Notes under the pieces: model-generated
The model's database searches: none
What the model was told of the DNA's origin: nothing
What the model saw: only the letters and a program-made list of their open reading frames with translations
In this document: piece by piece, positions 16,880 through 26,022 of the stretch
How the letters are laid out: every line of letters begins with the position of its first letter
Position numbering within the stretch: position 1 is the first letter of the stretch
NCBI RefSeq assembly: GCF_020164585.1
Contig: NZ_JAIQZF010000004.1
Span: 124,001-188,000 of the forward strand
Direction: 5' to 3'
Origin: Psychroflexus curvus
GTDB taxonomy: Bacteria > Bacteroidota > Bacteroidia > Flavobacteriales > Flavobacteriaceae
Length of the DNA stretch: 64,000 nucleotides
Translations under genes and position numbers: made by a program

Positions 16880-18127
16880 ATGAAATCAAGTTTCTTCCTC
16901 TTATGCCTTATTATAGCATTAAACTTCAGCTATGCACAAAACAGAACCCTGGAGGTGTGTGCTAAGGATTGTGAGTTTACTTCGATTCAGCAAGCAGTCG
17001 ACCAGGCAAAAGCTGGGGATTCCATTTTTATAAAAAAGGGAGTTTATAAAGAACATGATATATTTATCAACAGGAAATCGCTTCATCTCTACGGTGAAAA
17101 AGGCAGCATAATAGATATCGACCATAAAGGCTATGGGATTAAGGTGGAAGCTAATGATTTTAGCATCACTGACCTGACTATAAAAAACGTTGAAGTAAGT
17201 TACACATCGGATTATGCGGCGATTTACCTTTTTAAATGTGACAATTTCAAACTAAAAAACATCACTTTAAAAAAAGCATTCTTTGGATTTCTGATTGAAA
17301 AATCCAGCAAGGGCATTATCGAAGAAAACGATATTTCTGGTATTGGTCAATCTGAAGCAAGTTCTGGAAACGCCATTCACCTTTGGAATTCAAAAGAGCT
17401 GGAAGTGCGAGATAACGATGTTTACAATATGCGGGATGGGATTTACATTGAATTTGGAAGCAATAATGTTTTTGAGAACAATACAAGCCACGACAATATG
17501 CGCTACGGACTGCATTTTATGTTTTCCGATGATAATCGCTACAGTTATAATACGTTTCAAAACAACAGTGCTGGCGTTGCCGTTATGTTTTCTAAACGCA
17601 TTCAAATGAACAATAATGTGTTTAAAAAAAATTGGGGAACAGCCTCTTATGGTTTGTTACTGAAGGAAATCAGCGATGGCGAAATCTATCACAATACTTT
17701 TGAAAATAACACAACAGGTATCACTGCAGATGGTTCTACCCGAATAAATTACTACGAAAATGACTTTATCAATAATGGCTATGCTGTAAAATTCATAGGA
17801 GGCAGCTACAAAAACAAGTTTTATAAAAATAATTTTCTTTACAATAACTTTGATTTAAGCTACTCTGGAAGACTGAACAATAACAGTTTTGATACTAATT
17901 ACTGGAGCGATTACACTGGTTATGATTTGGATAATGATAACTATGGAGATGTGCCTTACCGTCCTGTAAAATTGTTTAGTTATCTGGTAAACGAAACGCC
18001 CGAAAGCATTATTTTATTGAGAAGTCTATTTGTAGATATCATCAATTTTTCAGAAAAGGTAACCCCTGTTTTTACCCCAAAAAACCTTACCGACCAACAA
18101 CCCTTAATGAGCGAAGTGCAATGGTAG
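16880..18127 (+). CDS. nosD: NosD periplasmic beta-helix copper-cluster assembly protein
   Basis: From ATG 16880 there is a Sec leader (MKSSFFLLCLIIALNFSYAQ), then a right-handed parallel beta-helix of CASH/PbH1 repeats with recurrent N-rich turns (NNVFENNTSHDNMRYGLHF, GEIYHNTFENN) and the NosD-type ending NYWSDYTGYDLDNDNYGD. The length of 415 residues is normal. NosD works with the NosFY ABC complex to build the CuZ site. The start follows the nosL stop by 1 bp, and the end overlaps nosF by 7 bp. Confidence 0.96.
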   Translation: MKSSFFLLCLIIALNFSYAQNRTLEVCAKDCEFTSIQQAVDQAKAGDSIFIKKGVYKEHDIFINRKSLHLYGEKGSIIDIDHKGYGIKVEANDFSITDLTIKNVEVSYTSDYAAIYLFKCDNFKLKNITLKKAFFGFLIEKSSKGIIEENDISGIGQSEASSGNAIHLWNSKELEVRDNDVYNMRDGIYIEFGSNNVFENNTSHDNMRYGLHFMFSDDNRYSYNTFQNNSAGVAVMFSKRIQMNNNVFKKNWGTASYGLLLKEISDGEIYHNTFENNTTGITADGSTRINYYENDFINNGYAVKFIGGSYKNKFYKNNFLYNNFDLSYSGRLNNNSFDTNYWSDYTGYDLDNDNYGDVPYRPVKLFSYLVNETPESIILLRSLFVDIINFSEKVTPVFTPKNLTDQQPLMSEVQW

Positions 18128-18828
18128 AATTTAAAGATATTCAAAAAAAATTTGGTAAAAATGACGTGCTTACGGGCATAAATTTAAAAATCCAAGATGG
18201 TAAAACCACAGCAATTTTAGGTCCTAATGGTTCCGGAAAAACCACCTTAATCAAAATATTGCTTGGGATGTGTCATTCAAATAAAGGAGATATTTTAGTT
18301 GGTAACTCCACTACCAAAAACAATTGGTCTTATAGAAAAAACATTGATTACCTCCCTCAAATCGCCAATTTCCCGGGAAATATAAAAGTGAAAGAAATCA
18401 TTGCGATGATCAAAGACTTGAGACATCAAAAAACTCGTGATGAGGAGTTGATCACGTATTTTGAATTGAAGCCCTACCTAGACACCAAGCTGAGTCATCT
18501 TTCCGGTGGATATAAACAAAAAGTGAACCTGGTGCTTAGTCTTATGTTTGATAGTCCATTTGTTATTTTGGATGAACCGACTTCAGGCTTAGATCCTCTG
18601 TCTTTAATCAAGCTAAAAGACCTGCTCAAAAAAGAACAAGACAATGGGAAAACCATCCTGATTACGTCTCACATCATGAGTTTTGTAGAAGAAATTTCAG
18701 ACCACATCAGTTTTATTTTAGACGGTAAAGTCTATTTCGATGGAAGTATAGATGAATTAAAATCAACAACCCAAGAAACCGATTTTGAATACGCCATTGC
18801 TAACTTATTAAAAAACGATCATGCTTAA
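18121..18828 (+). CDS. nosF: NosF ABC ATPase of the NosDFY complex
   Basis: This 235-residue ATPase has Walker A GPNGSGKTT, signature LSGGYKQKVNL, Walker B FVILDEPTSGLDP and H-loop TSHIMSFVEEISDH. It is the cytoplasmic motor of NosDFY, converting ATP hydrolysis into conformational changes that pass copper or sulfur species to NosZ. It overlaps nosD by 7 bp and nosY by 8 bp, a strong sign of translational coupling. Confidence 0.96.
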   Translation: MVEFKDIQKKFGKNDVLTGINLKIQDGKTTAILGPNGSGKTTLIKILLGMCHSNKGDILVGNSTTKNNWSYRKNIDYLPQIANFPGNIKVKEIIAMIKDLRHQKTRDEELITYFELKPYLDTKLSHLSGGYKQKVNLVLSLMFDSPFVILDEPTSGLDPLSLIKLKDLLKKEQDNGKTILITSHIMSFVEEISDHISFILDGKVYFDGSIDELKSTTQETDFEYAIANLLKNDHA

Positions 18829-19603
18829 AATTTTAAAATACAGTTTTTTTGACTTGATAAGAAGCCGCTGGAGTTATGTGTATTTCCTGTTCTATCTACT
18901 TCTGAGTTCGGTATTGTTATTTTTAAATAATGATTTATCAAATGCTATCATCACACTGCTCAATGTTGTGATTGTTTTAGTGCCGCTCATCGGCACTATT
19001 TTCGGAGTCATGTATTATTACGATTCGCAGGAATTTACAGAACTCCTTTTAGCACAGCCTATTAAAAGGAAGTCCATATTTTTGGGTCAGTACCTGGGTG
19101 TTGCCACTTCCCTATCTTTAAGCGTGTTGTTAGGCTTAGGCATTCCCTTTGCATTGTATGGCTTATTTCAATCCAATGTCATTTTTGATTTTTTAATTCT
19201 GATTGTGGTTGCCGTTTTTTTAAGCTTTATCTTCAGTGCTTTAGCTTTTAATATCGCCCTGACCAATACCAATAAAATCAAAGGATTTGGATATGCCATT
19301 TTAGTTTGGTTGTTTTTAGCAGTCATTTATGATGGTGCTTTTTTGATTGCCCTCATCTACTTTCAGGAATATCCTCTAGACCAGTTTACTTTGGTTGCCA
19401 CGCTTTTCAATCCTATTGATTTATCACGAATTTTAATCTTACTAAAGCTCGATATCTCCGCTTTACTGGGTTATACAGGAGCTATTTTTAAAGACTTTTT
19501 CGGTACCATAGCCGGAAGTTTAGTGTCTTTAGGCGTTTTGGCAGTATGGGTAGTTTTACCATTATGGCGAATGCTTCACGTTGCTAAGAAAAAAGATTTT
19601 TAA
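18821..19603 (+). CDS. nosY: NosY ABC-2 type permease of the NosDFY complex
   Basis: This 260-residue protein has six predicted membrane helices and the motif YYYDSQEFTELLLAQPIKR, typical of NosY, the ABC-2 partner of NosF. It is the last gene of the nos operon; a 20-bp inverted repeat follows 17 bp after the stop. No nosR, nosX or clade I accessory genes are present, in line with a clade II system. Confidence 0.95.
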   Translation: MLKILKYSFFDLIRSRWSYVYFLFYLLLSSVLLFLNNDLSNAIITLLNVVIVLVPLIGTIFGVMYYYDSQEFTELLLAQPIKRKSIFLGQYLGVATSLSLSVLLGLGIPFALYGLFQSNVIFDFLILIVVAVFLSFIFSALAFNIALTNTNKIKGFGYAILVWLFLAVIYDGAFLIALIYFQEYPLDQFTLVATLFNPIDLSRILILLKLDISALLGYTGAIFKDFFGTIAGSLVSLGVLAVWVVLPLWRMLHVAKKKDF

Positions 19604-19620
19604 ATAAAAACATCAACACC

Positions 19621-19662
19621 AAGACCTCACAGTCCCCAAAACTTTGGGGACTGTGAGGTCTT
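19621..19662. terminator. Perfect 20-bp hairpin after the nos operon
   Basis: Arms 19621-19640 and 19643-19662 are perfect inverted repeats around a 2-base centre (CCCCAAA/TTTGGGG core). There is no long T run afterwards. The very long perfect stem could be a terminator, an mRNA 3' protector or a dispersed palindrome; similar CCCCAAA/TTTGGGG cores occur at 41786-41809 and 52117-52136. Confidence 0.75.
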
Positions 19663-19704
19663 ATTCCAAATGAAGCATAAGAGAATTTTACTATGACTTC
19701 AACT

Positions 19705-19747
19705 TGATTCAAATCATAAACTAAGGCATAATCTAGTCGTAATTTTA
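19705..19747 (+). promoter_or_regulatory. Crp/Fnr-type box and -7-like element of the ric operon
   Basis: TGATTCAAATCA (19705-19716) is followed after exactly 23 bp by TAATTTTA (19740-19747), a 7/8 match to TAnnTTTG, 23 bp before the ric ATG. The 12-mer is identical, in the other orientation, to the one at 31842-31853 before the truncated-hemoglobin operon. Confidence 0.75.
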
Positions 19748-19770
19748 TTTTGAATTAAAATACACATATC

Positions 19771-20490
19771 ATGACTTCATTGAAGGATAAAACTGTCGCA
19801 GCACTGGTTAGCGAAAACATTAACACAGCCCACGTATTCAAAAAATATGGCATCGACTTTTGTTGTGGCGGTGGTATCAGCGTCTCAAAAGCTTGTGAAA
19901 AAAATCATGTTGAACTGGATGAATTAATTGACGATATAGTCAATCTGAAGGATAAAGGCAGAAGCTATGACTATAAAAAGTGGGACCTGAATTTCCTGGC
20001 ACAACATATTGAAAACGTGCACCACAGCTATGTAGAAGAAACTATTCCACTACTTATTCAGTATACCAATAAAGTAGCAAAAGTACATGGCGATTCAGAT
20101 CCGGAATTAATAAGAGTTAGAGATTTATTCGTTGATGTCGCGAATGAATTAACTCCGCATTTAAAAAAAGAAGAGTTGATATTATTCCCTTTCATTGCTA
20201 AAATGGAACGCGCAGTTAAAAGTGGCGAAAGCCTGGAGCGACCTCATTTTGGAACGGTTGAAAACCCTATTGCCATGATGGAAGACGAACATGAAGCTGC
20301 CGGGGATCTTTTTAAAGAAATCGCATCTTTAACCCATAACTATAGCCTGCCAGAACATGCCTGTAACACGTATAGAGCTATGTTTCATAAACTGGAAGAG
20401 TTCGAAAATGATTTACATTTGCACATACATTTAGAAAATAATATCCTTTTTCCAAAAGCTTTAGCCCTGGAAAAGAAAATTTTTTCATAG
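19771..20490 (+). CDS. ric: Di-iron Fe-S cluster repair protein (Ric/ScdA/YtfE family)
   Basis: The N-terminal ScdA_N domain (VAALVSENINTAHVFKKYGIDFCCGGG) has the typical Cys-Cys-Gly motif. The hemerythrin-like domain supplies di-iron ligands (HHSYVEETIP, LTPHLKKEELILFPF, EDEHEAAG, HIHLENNILFPKA). Length is 239 residues. Ric repairs Fe-S clusters after nitrosative or oxidative damage in the cytoplasm. Placement behind an Fnr-type box just after the nos operon fits an anaerobic NO-stress role. The downstream membrane-protein gene follows 9 bp later. Confidence 0.96.
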   Translation: MTSLKDKTVAALVSENINTAHVFKKYGIDFCCGGGISVSKACEKNHVELDELIDDIVNLKDKGRSYDYKKWDLNFLAQHIENVHHSYVEETIPLLIQYTNKVAKVHGDSDPELIRVRDLFVDVANELTPHLKKEELILFPFIAKMERAVKSGESLERPHFGTVENPIAMMEDEHEAAGDLFKEIASLTHNYSLPEHACNTYRAMFHKLEEFENDLHLHIHLENNILFPKALALEKKIFS

Positions 20491-20499
20491 TTTGTTTTG

Positions 20500-21741
20500 A
20501 TGACCCTGAACCAGCAATTTTTAAGTAGTCTGTTTTATTTTATAATTATTGCTGTTTTGGGGTTTTTTCTTAGACTCGCAGCCACACCTTTCAGTTTGGA
20601 TATGGTTAGCAACTACAAATACGTAGTACATGCCCATTCGCATGTAGCCTTATTGGGCTGGGTCTATTTAGGTTTAAGCAGTTTTATCGTTTATTTTTTT
20701 GTTTCAGAATCTAAAGTCAAAAAACATTACTCCAAAATTTTCTGGGCAACTCAGGCTTGTTTAATCGGGATGCTTATGGCCTTTCCAATTCAGGGTTATG
20801 CTTTAGTGTCGATAACATTCTCCACCTTATTCCTGCTGGTAAGTTATGTATTCTTCGGGTTTATTTTAAAGCATACAACACCTGAATTCAAATCCAGAAA
20901 ATCATTTCTCCTCATCAAACATGCCTTGTTTTACATGGTATTATCCTCCATTGGTCCATGGGCTTTAGGACCAGTTATGGCAACTTTAGGAAACGAATCA
21001 GTTTGGTATAAACTGGCGATATATTTCTACCTCCACTTTCAATATAATGCTTGGTTTGTGTTAGCCTTTATGGGCCTCCTGGTGTTTATCCTGGAGAAAA
21101 CTCAATTCATAATCGAAACCAAATCCTTTTCAAAATTTATTTTCCTTTTCCATATAGGAATCATCGGTACCTTTTTCTTATCCACACTTTGGGCAACATC
21201 ACACTGGACGGTGTATTTACTCAGCAATTTAGGAAGTTTGTCTTTATGGCTTGGCTTCTTCTATTTGTGGAAATCTGTTAAAAAGTCCTTTGATCCATTT
21301 TACGAAGCATTAATCCCCCAATCCAAATTTATTCTTAAGTTTCTTGTGTTTGTTTTCATCCTAAAATTGACGATGCAAACCTTGAGTGGGATTCCTTTTT
21401 TTGCTGAACTAGCCGCTGCAAACTTGGATGTGGTCATTGGGTATTTACATTGGTTTTTCTTAGGCTTCGTCAGTTTGTTTTTATTGTTTTTGGCCTCCTA
21501 CCTGAAATGGATCAGGCTTTCAAAGTTTAGCCTTAGCCTATACCTCATCGCGTTTATCTCAACCGAATTTTTAATCTTCTATCGCGCTGGCATCATTAAC
21601 TTTCAATGGGATTATTTACCCAATTTGAATACCTATTTAGCTATGGCTTCTTGCTTATTTAGTGTTGCTGTGATTACAATTTTAGGCCAAACTCTTTTAA
21701 TCAGGAAGAATCAAAATCAATTGACTTCCAAGACTGGTTAG
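20500..21741 (+). CDS. Polytopic membrane protein resembling heme-copper oxidase/NnrS-type proteins
   Basis: From ATG 20500 the protein has 413 residues and about eleven or twelve hydrophobic helices. A His-rich start of helix two (HAHSHVALLGWVYLGL near residue 45) and YLYFHLQ-like His in FYLHFQYNAWFVLAF recall heme-ligand helices of NorB, cbb3 subunit I or NnrS. However, the HH pair and full set of six histidines of a real oxidase are not seen. Co-transcription with ric suggests NO metabolism or tolerance; binding of heme is inference. Stop is followed by a repeat/terminator region. Confidence 0.7.
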   Translation: MTLNQQFLSSLFYFIIIAVLGFFLRLAATPFSLDMVSNYKYVVHAHSHVALLGWVYLGLSSFIVYFFVSESKVKKHYSKIFWATQACLIGMLMAFPIQGYALVSITFSTLFLLVSYVFFGFILKHTTPEFKSRKSFLLIKHALFYMVLSSIGPWALGPVMATLGNESVWYKLAIYFYLHFQYNAWFVLAFMGLLVFILEKTQFIIETKSFSKFIFLFHIGIIGTFFLSTLWATSHWTVYLLSNLGSLSLWLGFFYLWKSVKKSFDPFYEALIPQSKFILKFLVFVFILKLTMQTLSGIPFFAELAAANLDVVIGYLHWFFLGFVSLFLLFLASYLKWIRLSKFSLSLYLIAFISTEFLIFYRAGIINFQWDYLPNLNTYLAMASCLFSVAVITILGQTLLIRKNQNQLTSKTG

Positions 21742-21772
21742 CCCAAGCGTTGTCCTTGTCAGATTGCGCCCC

Positions 21773-21840
21773 CCTGCCTTCCGAGGAACTCAGGCAGGCG
21801 AAGTCCTTGTCAGGTTGAGCGCAGTCGAAACCTGATTTTT
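21773..21840 (+). terminator. Hairpin-rich dispersed repeat ending in a terminator
   Basis: CCTGCC...GGCAGG (21773-21798) and TCAGGTT...AACCTGA (21810-21816/21829-21835) form two hairpins, the second followed by T5. The sequence GTCAGGTTGAGCGCAGTCG is of the dispersed flavobacterial intergenic type. It follows the ric operon by 30 bp. Confidence 0.65.
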
Positions 21841-21993
21841 AAAACTAATAACTTTTCAGAATCTCTTAAGTTAAATAAAACTACAGACCGAAAAATACAG
21901 TATGACTAATTATATATTAATAAATAACATCTGTTTTATGTTAATTATGTAAATAATTATAATATTTGTTATGCTAATTATAAAACTAATATT

Positions 21994-23313
21994 ATGAGAC
22001 TTGCATCCATCCTGTTTTTATGTTTAATCTATGTGAGCAGTTTAGCTGCTCAGCAAACCACGTTAATCAACAATGTTGAAATTTTTAATGGTAAAGATCA
22101 AAAAACATTTAAGGCTAATGTTCTTATTGTAAATAACAGCATTAGCAAAATCTCCAGCAACCCCATTGCGACAGACAAAAGTGGAAACACTCGAGTCATT
22201 GACGGGGATGGTAAGTTGCTTATGCCGGGATTGATAGACGCGCATTACCATACCATGTTTGCGAGTCTTCCACAAGTGGTTTTACTCACTTCAGATATTG
22301 GTTTTATCAACCTTGCAGCAGCTAAAAATGCTGAAAACTTACTCATGAATGGGTACACAAGCGTTAGGGATCTGGGAGGTCCAGTTTTTGGCTTAAAAAA
22401 AGCCATCGACAGAGGTATTTCTAAAGGGCCAAGAATATGGCCCTCTGGCGCATTTATTTCGCAAACCGGTGGTCACGGTGATTTTCGCTTACCTAACGAA
22501 ATTCCTTCAGATCCAAACCGTGGCTTGTCCTATGCAGAGCGTATCAATGCCGTTGCCATTGCCGATAGTCCTGATGCGGTAAGGGTGAAAACCAGAGAAC
22601 AACTCATGCAGGGTGCGAGTCAGATTAAATTGATGGCTGGTGGCGGCGTTTCTTCCCTTTATGATCCGCTGGATGTTACACAGTATACTATTCCCGAAAT
22701 CAAATCAGCGGTAGAAGCCGCGGAGAATTGGGGAACTTATGTCACTGTTCATGCCTATACGCCTCGAGCCATACAGCAAGCCATCGAAACGGGAGTGAAA
22801 TGCATAGACCACGGTCAGCTCATCGATGAAGAAACCGTAAAACTCATGGTAGATAACGATGTATTTTGGAGTTTACAACCGTTTATTGACGAAGGAAATA
22901 CTGGTAATTTATCGCCAGAAAGTCGTGCCAAACAATTGGAAATGTACTCAGGTACAGACAAGGCTTTTGCTCTTGCTAAAAAATACAAAATGAAAATTGC
23001 TTACGGCTCTGATGTCTTATTTAATGCAAAGAAAGCAGCGCAGCCCAATGTACAATTGCTTAAAATGAAACGCTGGTTTGATAATTTTGAAATTCTCAAA
23101 ATGGCTACTGCAGACAATGCAGATTTACTTGCTATGTCTGGCAAAAGAAGCCCTTACGCTGGTAAAATTGGTGTTATAGAAGAAGGTGCATTGGCTGATA
23201 TTCTCATCGTCGATGGTAATCCGCTTAAAGATTTAGAGCTGTTAAATAATGCAGAAGAAAAACTTCTTTTAATAATGAAAAACGGGCAGATTTTTAAAAA
23301 TAGACTTAACTAA
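21994..23313 (+). CDS. Secreted amidohydrolase (imidazolonepropionase/prolidase-like)
   Basis: A Sec leader (MRLASILFLCLIYVSSLAAQ) precedes a metal-dependent amidohydrolase fold: the N-terminal beta domain, the HxH motif DAHYHTMF, a probable carboxylated Lys in IKLMAGGG, metal His in TVHAYTPRA and CIDHGQLI, and the catalytic Asp in YGSDVLF. The C-terminal ADILIVDGNPLKDL closes the family. The length of 439 residues matches periplasmic Xaa-Pro dipeptidase-like amidohydrolases. The exact substrate (a proline dipeptide or a cyclic amide) cannot be told. The gene is 29 bp upstream of the NlpE-like gene. Confidence 0.9.
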   Translation: MRLASILFLCLIYVSSLAAQQTTLINNVEIFNGKDQKTFKANVLIVNNSISKISSNPIATDKSGNTRVIDGDGKLLMPGLIDAHYHTMFASLPQVVLLTSDIGFINLAAAKNAENLLMNGYTSVRDLGGPVFGLKKAIDRGISKGPRIWPSGAFISQTGGHGDFRLPNEIPSDPNRGLSYAERINAVAIADSPDAVRVKTREQLMQGASQIKLMAGGGVSSLYDPLDVTQYTIPEIKSAVEAAENWGTYVTVHAYTPRAIQQAIETGVKCIDHGQLIDEETVKLMVDNDVFWSLQPFIDEGNTGNLSPESRAKQLEMYSGTDKAFALAKKYKMKIAYGSDVLFNAKKAAQPNVQLLKMKRWFDNFEILKMATADNADLLAMSGKRSPYAGKIGVIEEGALADILIVDGNPLKDLELLNNAEEKLLLIMKNGQIFKNRLN

Positions 23314-23342
23314 TGTCAATTTGACAATTAAAAACCTTTGAT

Positions 23343-23774
23343 ATGAAGTATTTTTTTAGTTTAGTTTTACTGATGCTGTTGGTTTTGGCTTCCTGTAAAG
23401 ACAAACCAAATCAGCAAGAAAACAAGAATTATGATGTTCTTCCAACTGCAGATAACAGTCGGTATGCACTAGATTGGGATGGCGTTTACAAAGGGATTTT
23501 ACCTTGTGCCGATTGTGAAGGGATAAAAACTCAAATCACACTACATCAGGATTTGACTTATGTTAAGGAACAAACCTATTTAGGTAAAACCGATGAAACT
23601 TATACAACCACCGGTAAATTCTCCTGGAACGATGCGGGTAGCGCCATTAGGCTAGACCATCCCAAACCTAACGCCTATCAAGTCGGGGAAAATAGTCTCT
23701 TTGCTTTAGACATAAATGGTGAAAAAATAACAGGTGACCTTTCAGGTTTTTATGAGCTGACTAAAAGCCCTTAG
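23343..23774 (+). CDS. NlpE-like copper-resistance/envelope-stress lipoprotein
   Basis: A lipobox leader (LLMLLVLASC) is followed by the NlpE N-terminal domain: WDGVYKGILPCADCEGI, with the hallmark CxxC, and KTQITLHQDLTYVKEQTYLGK. The length of 143 residues matches single-domain Bacteroidota NlpE proteins. In E. coli, NlpE senses lipoprotein trafficking, redox and copper stress at the outer membrane; direct copper binding by this CxxC is plausible. It sits between the amidohydrolase and DUF481 genes, same strand, spacings under 30 bp. Confidence 0.9.
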   Translation: MKYFFSLVLLMLLVLASCKDKPNQQENKNYDVLPTADNSRYALDWDGVYKGILPCADCEGIKTQITLHQDLTYVKEQTYLGKTDETYTTTGKFSWNDAGSAIRLDHPKPNAYQVGENSLFALDINGEKITGDLSGFYELTKSP

Positions 23775-23797
23775 ATAGACTTAAATTTTAATTTATT

Positions 23798-24856
23798 ATG
23801 GAGTGTATTTATAAATCCTCTGAACGACATATTCATTTAAAATTTGTTGTTGTAGTTCTGTTCTTTTTTCTTTTATGGAGCAATAGTCTATCAGCTCAAA
23901 CAGATTCTATTCAATTAAAAAATGGCGATCTTATAGTTGGGCAGCTTAAAGAAATGAAACAAAATATAGCCTTATTTGAAACCGATTACAGCAATACCGA
24001 TTTCAAAATTAAATGGAATGAAATAAAGAATGTAAAAACCCAAACAATATATTTAATAACTCTTAGTGCAGGTAAACGCTACACGGGGCATTTGGAAAGT
24101 GTATCTGATGATGTCGTATCCGTAATAAATCAAAATGATACTTTAGTCAGGTCTAAAATCAATGACATTGTTTTCCTCAAAAAAATAGATTTTGATTTCT
24201 GGAGCAATGTAAATGTGTCCTTAAGTATCGGCTATAACTTTACAAAAGCCAATAATCTATCTCAATACAGTGTGAGAAGCAATCTGGGTTACAGAGCAGA
24301 GCGCTGGTCTGCTTTGTCACGTTATAACCATATCATTTCAGCACAAAGTGATGTTTCGTCTACCCAAAGACTGGATGCTAATCTTATTTACAATCGTTTC
24401 CTTAAAAAAAATTGGTTTCTTTTAGGAGAGGTGAATTGGCTGTCGAATACCGCTCAAAATATAGACCTCAGAACTGTAAGTAAAGCTGGTCTTGGTAAAT
24501 ATATCATCCAAACCAATAGCCTCTACTGGGGTCTGCAAACCGGTATTTCTTTTAATAATGAAAGTTTTAGCGTCGAAGGTCAAAACACATATAACAACAG
24601 TTCTGAAGCTTTCCTGGGAACCGAAGTCAATTTTTACGATATAGGCGATTTAAACCTGTTGAGCAGAGTCGTAGTCTACCCGAGTTTAACTGAATCTGGG
24701 CGGTGGAGAACAGATTTCAACTTAGATGTGAAATATGATTTACCTTTAGATTTCTTTATCAATTTTGGCATCAGTTTAAATTATGATAATCAACCTGTTC
24801 GAGGCGGCAGTGAAACAGATTATATCTTTCAAACTACTGTAGGCTGGAGCTTATAA
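23798..24856 (+). CDS. DUF481 outer-membrane beta-barrel protein
   Basis: After a long n-region and signal helix (FVVVVLFFFLLWSNSLSAQ), the first ~110 mature residues form two repeated small beta units (IQLKNGDLIVGQLKEMKQ, ITLSAGKRYTGHLESVSDD). A DUF481 (YdiY/salt-induced) barrel of alternating strands then ends in TVGWSL, with a hydrophobic C-terminal pattern typical of outer-membrane barrels. The function of DUF481 is not known. Position suggests an envelope-stress group with the NlpE-like protein. Confidence 0.85.
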   Translation: MECIYKSSERHIHLKFVVVVLFFFLLWSNSLSAQTDSIQLKNGDLIVGQLKEMKQNIALFETDYSNTDFKIKWNEIKNVKTQTIYLITLSAGKRYTGHLESVSDDVVSVINQNDTLVRSKINDIVFLKKIDFDFWSNVNVSLSIGYNFTKANNLSQYSVRSNLGYRAERWSALSRYNHIISAQSDVSSTQRLDANLIYNRFLKKNWFLLGEVNWLSNTAQNIDLRTVSKAGLGKYIIQTNSLYWGLQTGISFNNESFSVEGQNTYNNSSEAFLGTEVNFYDIGDLNLLSRVVVYPSLTESGRWRTDFNLDVKYDLPLDFFINFGISLNYDNQPVRGGSETDYIFQTTVGWSL

Positions 24857-24948
24857 AACACAATTCTGATTCTTTTTTTATTGCTGAAACTGTCTCTCCC
24901 AACCTTGATCTTGCAATTGGTTTTTCTTAAAATCAAGATTGACAATAT

Positions 24949-25692
24949 CTAAACATTCACCCCGAACAAATAACCTACAAGAGCAGATAATCCCATGGCG
25001 ATAGAGCCCCAGATCACAATTCTAAGAATGGCTTTTGGAATACCAGAACCACCTGTTTTGGCTGAGATTGCTCCGAGAATAATCAGGGAAATGATGGTAA
25101 AGCCGTACAGGTAATATTCCATCGAATCCATCGGCGCAAAAATGGTAACCAGCAAAGGTAAAGCGCCGCCAAAAGCAAATGCTATGCAGGAAGTTAAAGC
25201 TGCCTGTATAGGTTTTGCCTGATTGATATCGTTGATGCCCAACTCATCTCTAACATGCGCCCCTAAAGCGTCGTTTGCCGTCAATTCCTTGGCTACCTTA
25301 AGCGCTGTTTCTTTTTTCAGTCCGCGTTCTTCATAAATTTTGGCCAGCATCTGTAATTCCAGTTCCGGCATCTCTTCCAGTTCTTTTTTCTCTCGTTCAA
25401 TATCGGCTTTTTCAACATCGGTTTGAGAGCTTACAGACACGTATTCTCCAGCAGCCATAGAAAGGGCTCCGGCTACTACTCCTGCAGTAGTCGCCAACAA
25501 AATAGGATCTCGTGTTAAACTTGCGGTCGTAACCCCAATAGCTAAACTAGCCGTAGAAATAATACCGTCGTTTGCACCGAGTACTGCTGCACGCAACCAA
25601 TTGCTTCGCTGAACATAATGTGCGTCTAAATAAGTATCGATATTATCAGCATCCTTATCCGCAGATACCTCTGTCGTTTTGTTATTTGCCAT
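24949..25692 (-). CDS. VIT1/CCC1-family Fe/Mn transporter
   Basis: This 247-residue protein has the N-terminal signature LRAAVLGANDGIISTASLAIGV and AAGEYVSVSSQTDVEKADIEREK (metal-binding cytoplasmic region), then three C-terminal helices. The family moves Fe(II) or Mn(II) out of the cytoplasm, so the protein would lower free iron or manganese. It is convergent with the DUF481 gene and follows the CbpM/CbpA pair on the same strand with a 30-bp gap, which hints at a shared stress transcript. Confidence 0.93.
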   Translation of the reverse strand: MANNKTTEVSADKDADNIDTYLDAHYVQRSNWLRAAVLGANDGIISTASLAIGVTTASLTRDPILLATTAGVVAGALSMAAGEYVSVSSQTDVEKADIEREKKELEEMPELELQMLAKIYEERGLKKETALKVAKELTANDALGAHVRDELGINDINQAKPIQAALTSCIAFAFGGALPLLVTIFAPMDSMEYYLYGFTIISLIILGAISAKTGGSGIPKAILRIVIWGSIAMGLSALVGYLFGVNV

Positions 25693-25722
25693 GGCCTTTC
25701 TTAGTCTGGTTCGTTATATCCT

Positions 25723-26022
25723 TTATTCATCGACATCAAATGCCCTCAACTTATTTTTCGTCAGCCTCAGTTCTTCCTGTAAATCATCGATTTGATGCAG
25801 CAAATTATGTATTACGTCAATACCTTCTATGTTAATGTTCAACTCGTAATGAAATTGAATGGCTCTCTCAAGCGTTTTTAGCTGTTGGTTTAAAATATAT
25901 TTTTTATCATCTACAACAATGATTTCAATAACACCGTAGTCATTTAAGGCATTGATAAAAGAAAAATTTATATCGCAATTCGAGCAGAATTGTTCCACAA
26001 GTATCATCTTATTTGTTTCCAT
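25723..26022 (-). CDS. cbpM: CbpM-like chaperone modulator
   Basis: This 99-residue protein fits the MerR-like CbpM fold: N-terminal [20 protein letters not shown], then a middle segment ([21 protein letters not shown]) and a C-terminal coiled helix. CbpM binds the J domain of CbpA and inhibits it. It overlaps the cbpA gene by 14 bp on the same strand, the arrangement found in many bacteria. Confidence 0.85.
   Translation of the reverse strand: METNKMILVEQFCSNCDINFSFINALNDYGVIEIIVVDDKKYILNQQLKTLERAIQFHYELNINIEGIDVIHNLLHQIDDLQEELRLTKNKLRAFDVDE

Noticed and set aside
12601-19603. Clade I (Tat-exported) nos cluster with nosR and nosX
   Set aside because: No twin-arginine leader on NosZ and no nosR or nosX reading frames in the cluster.
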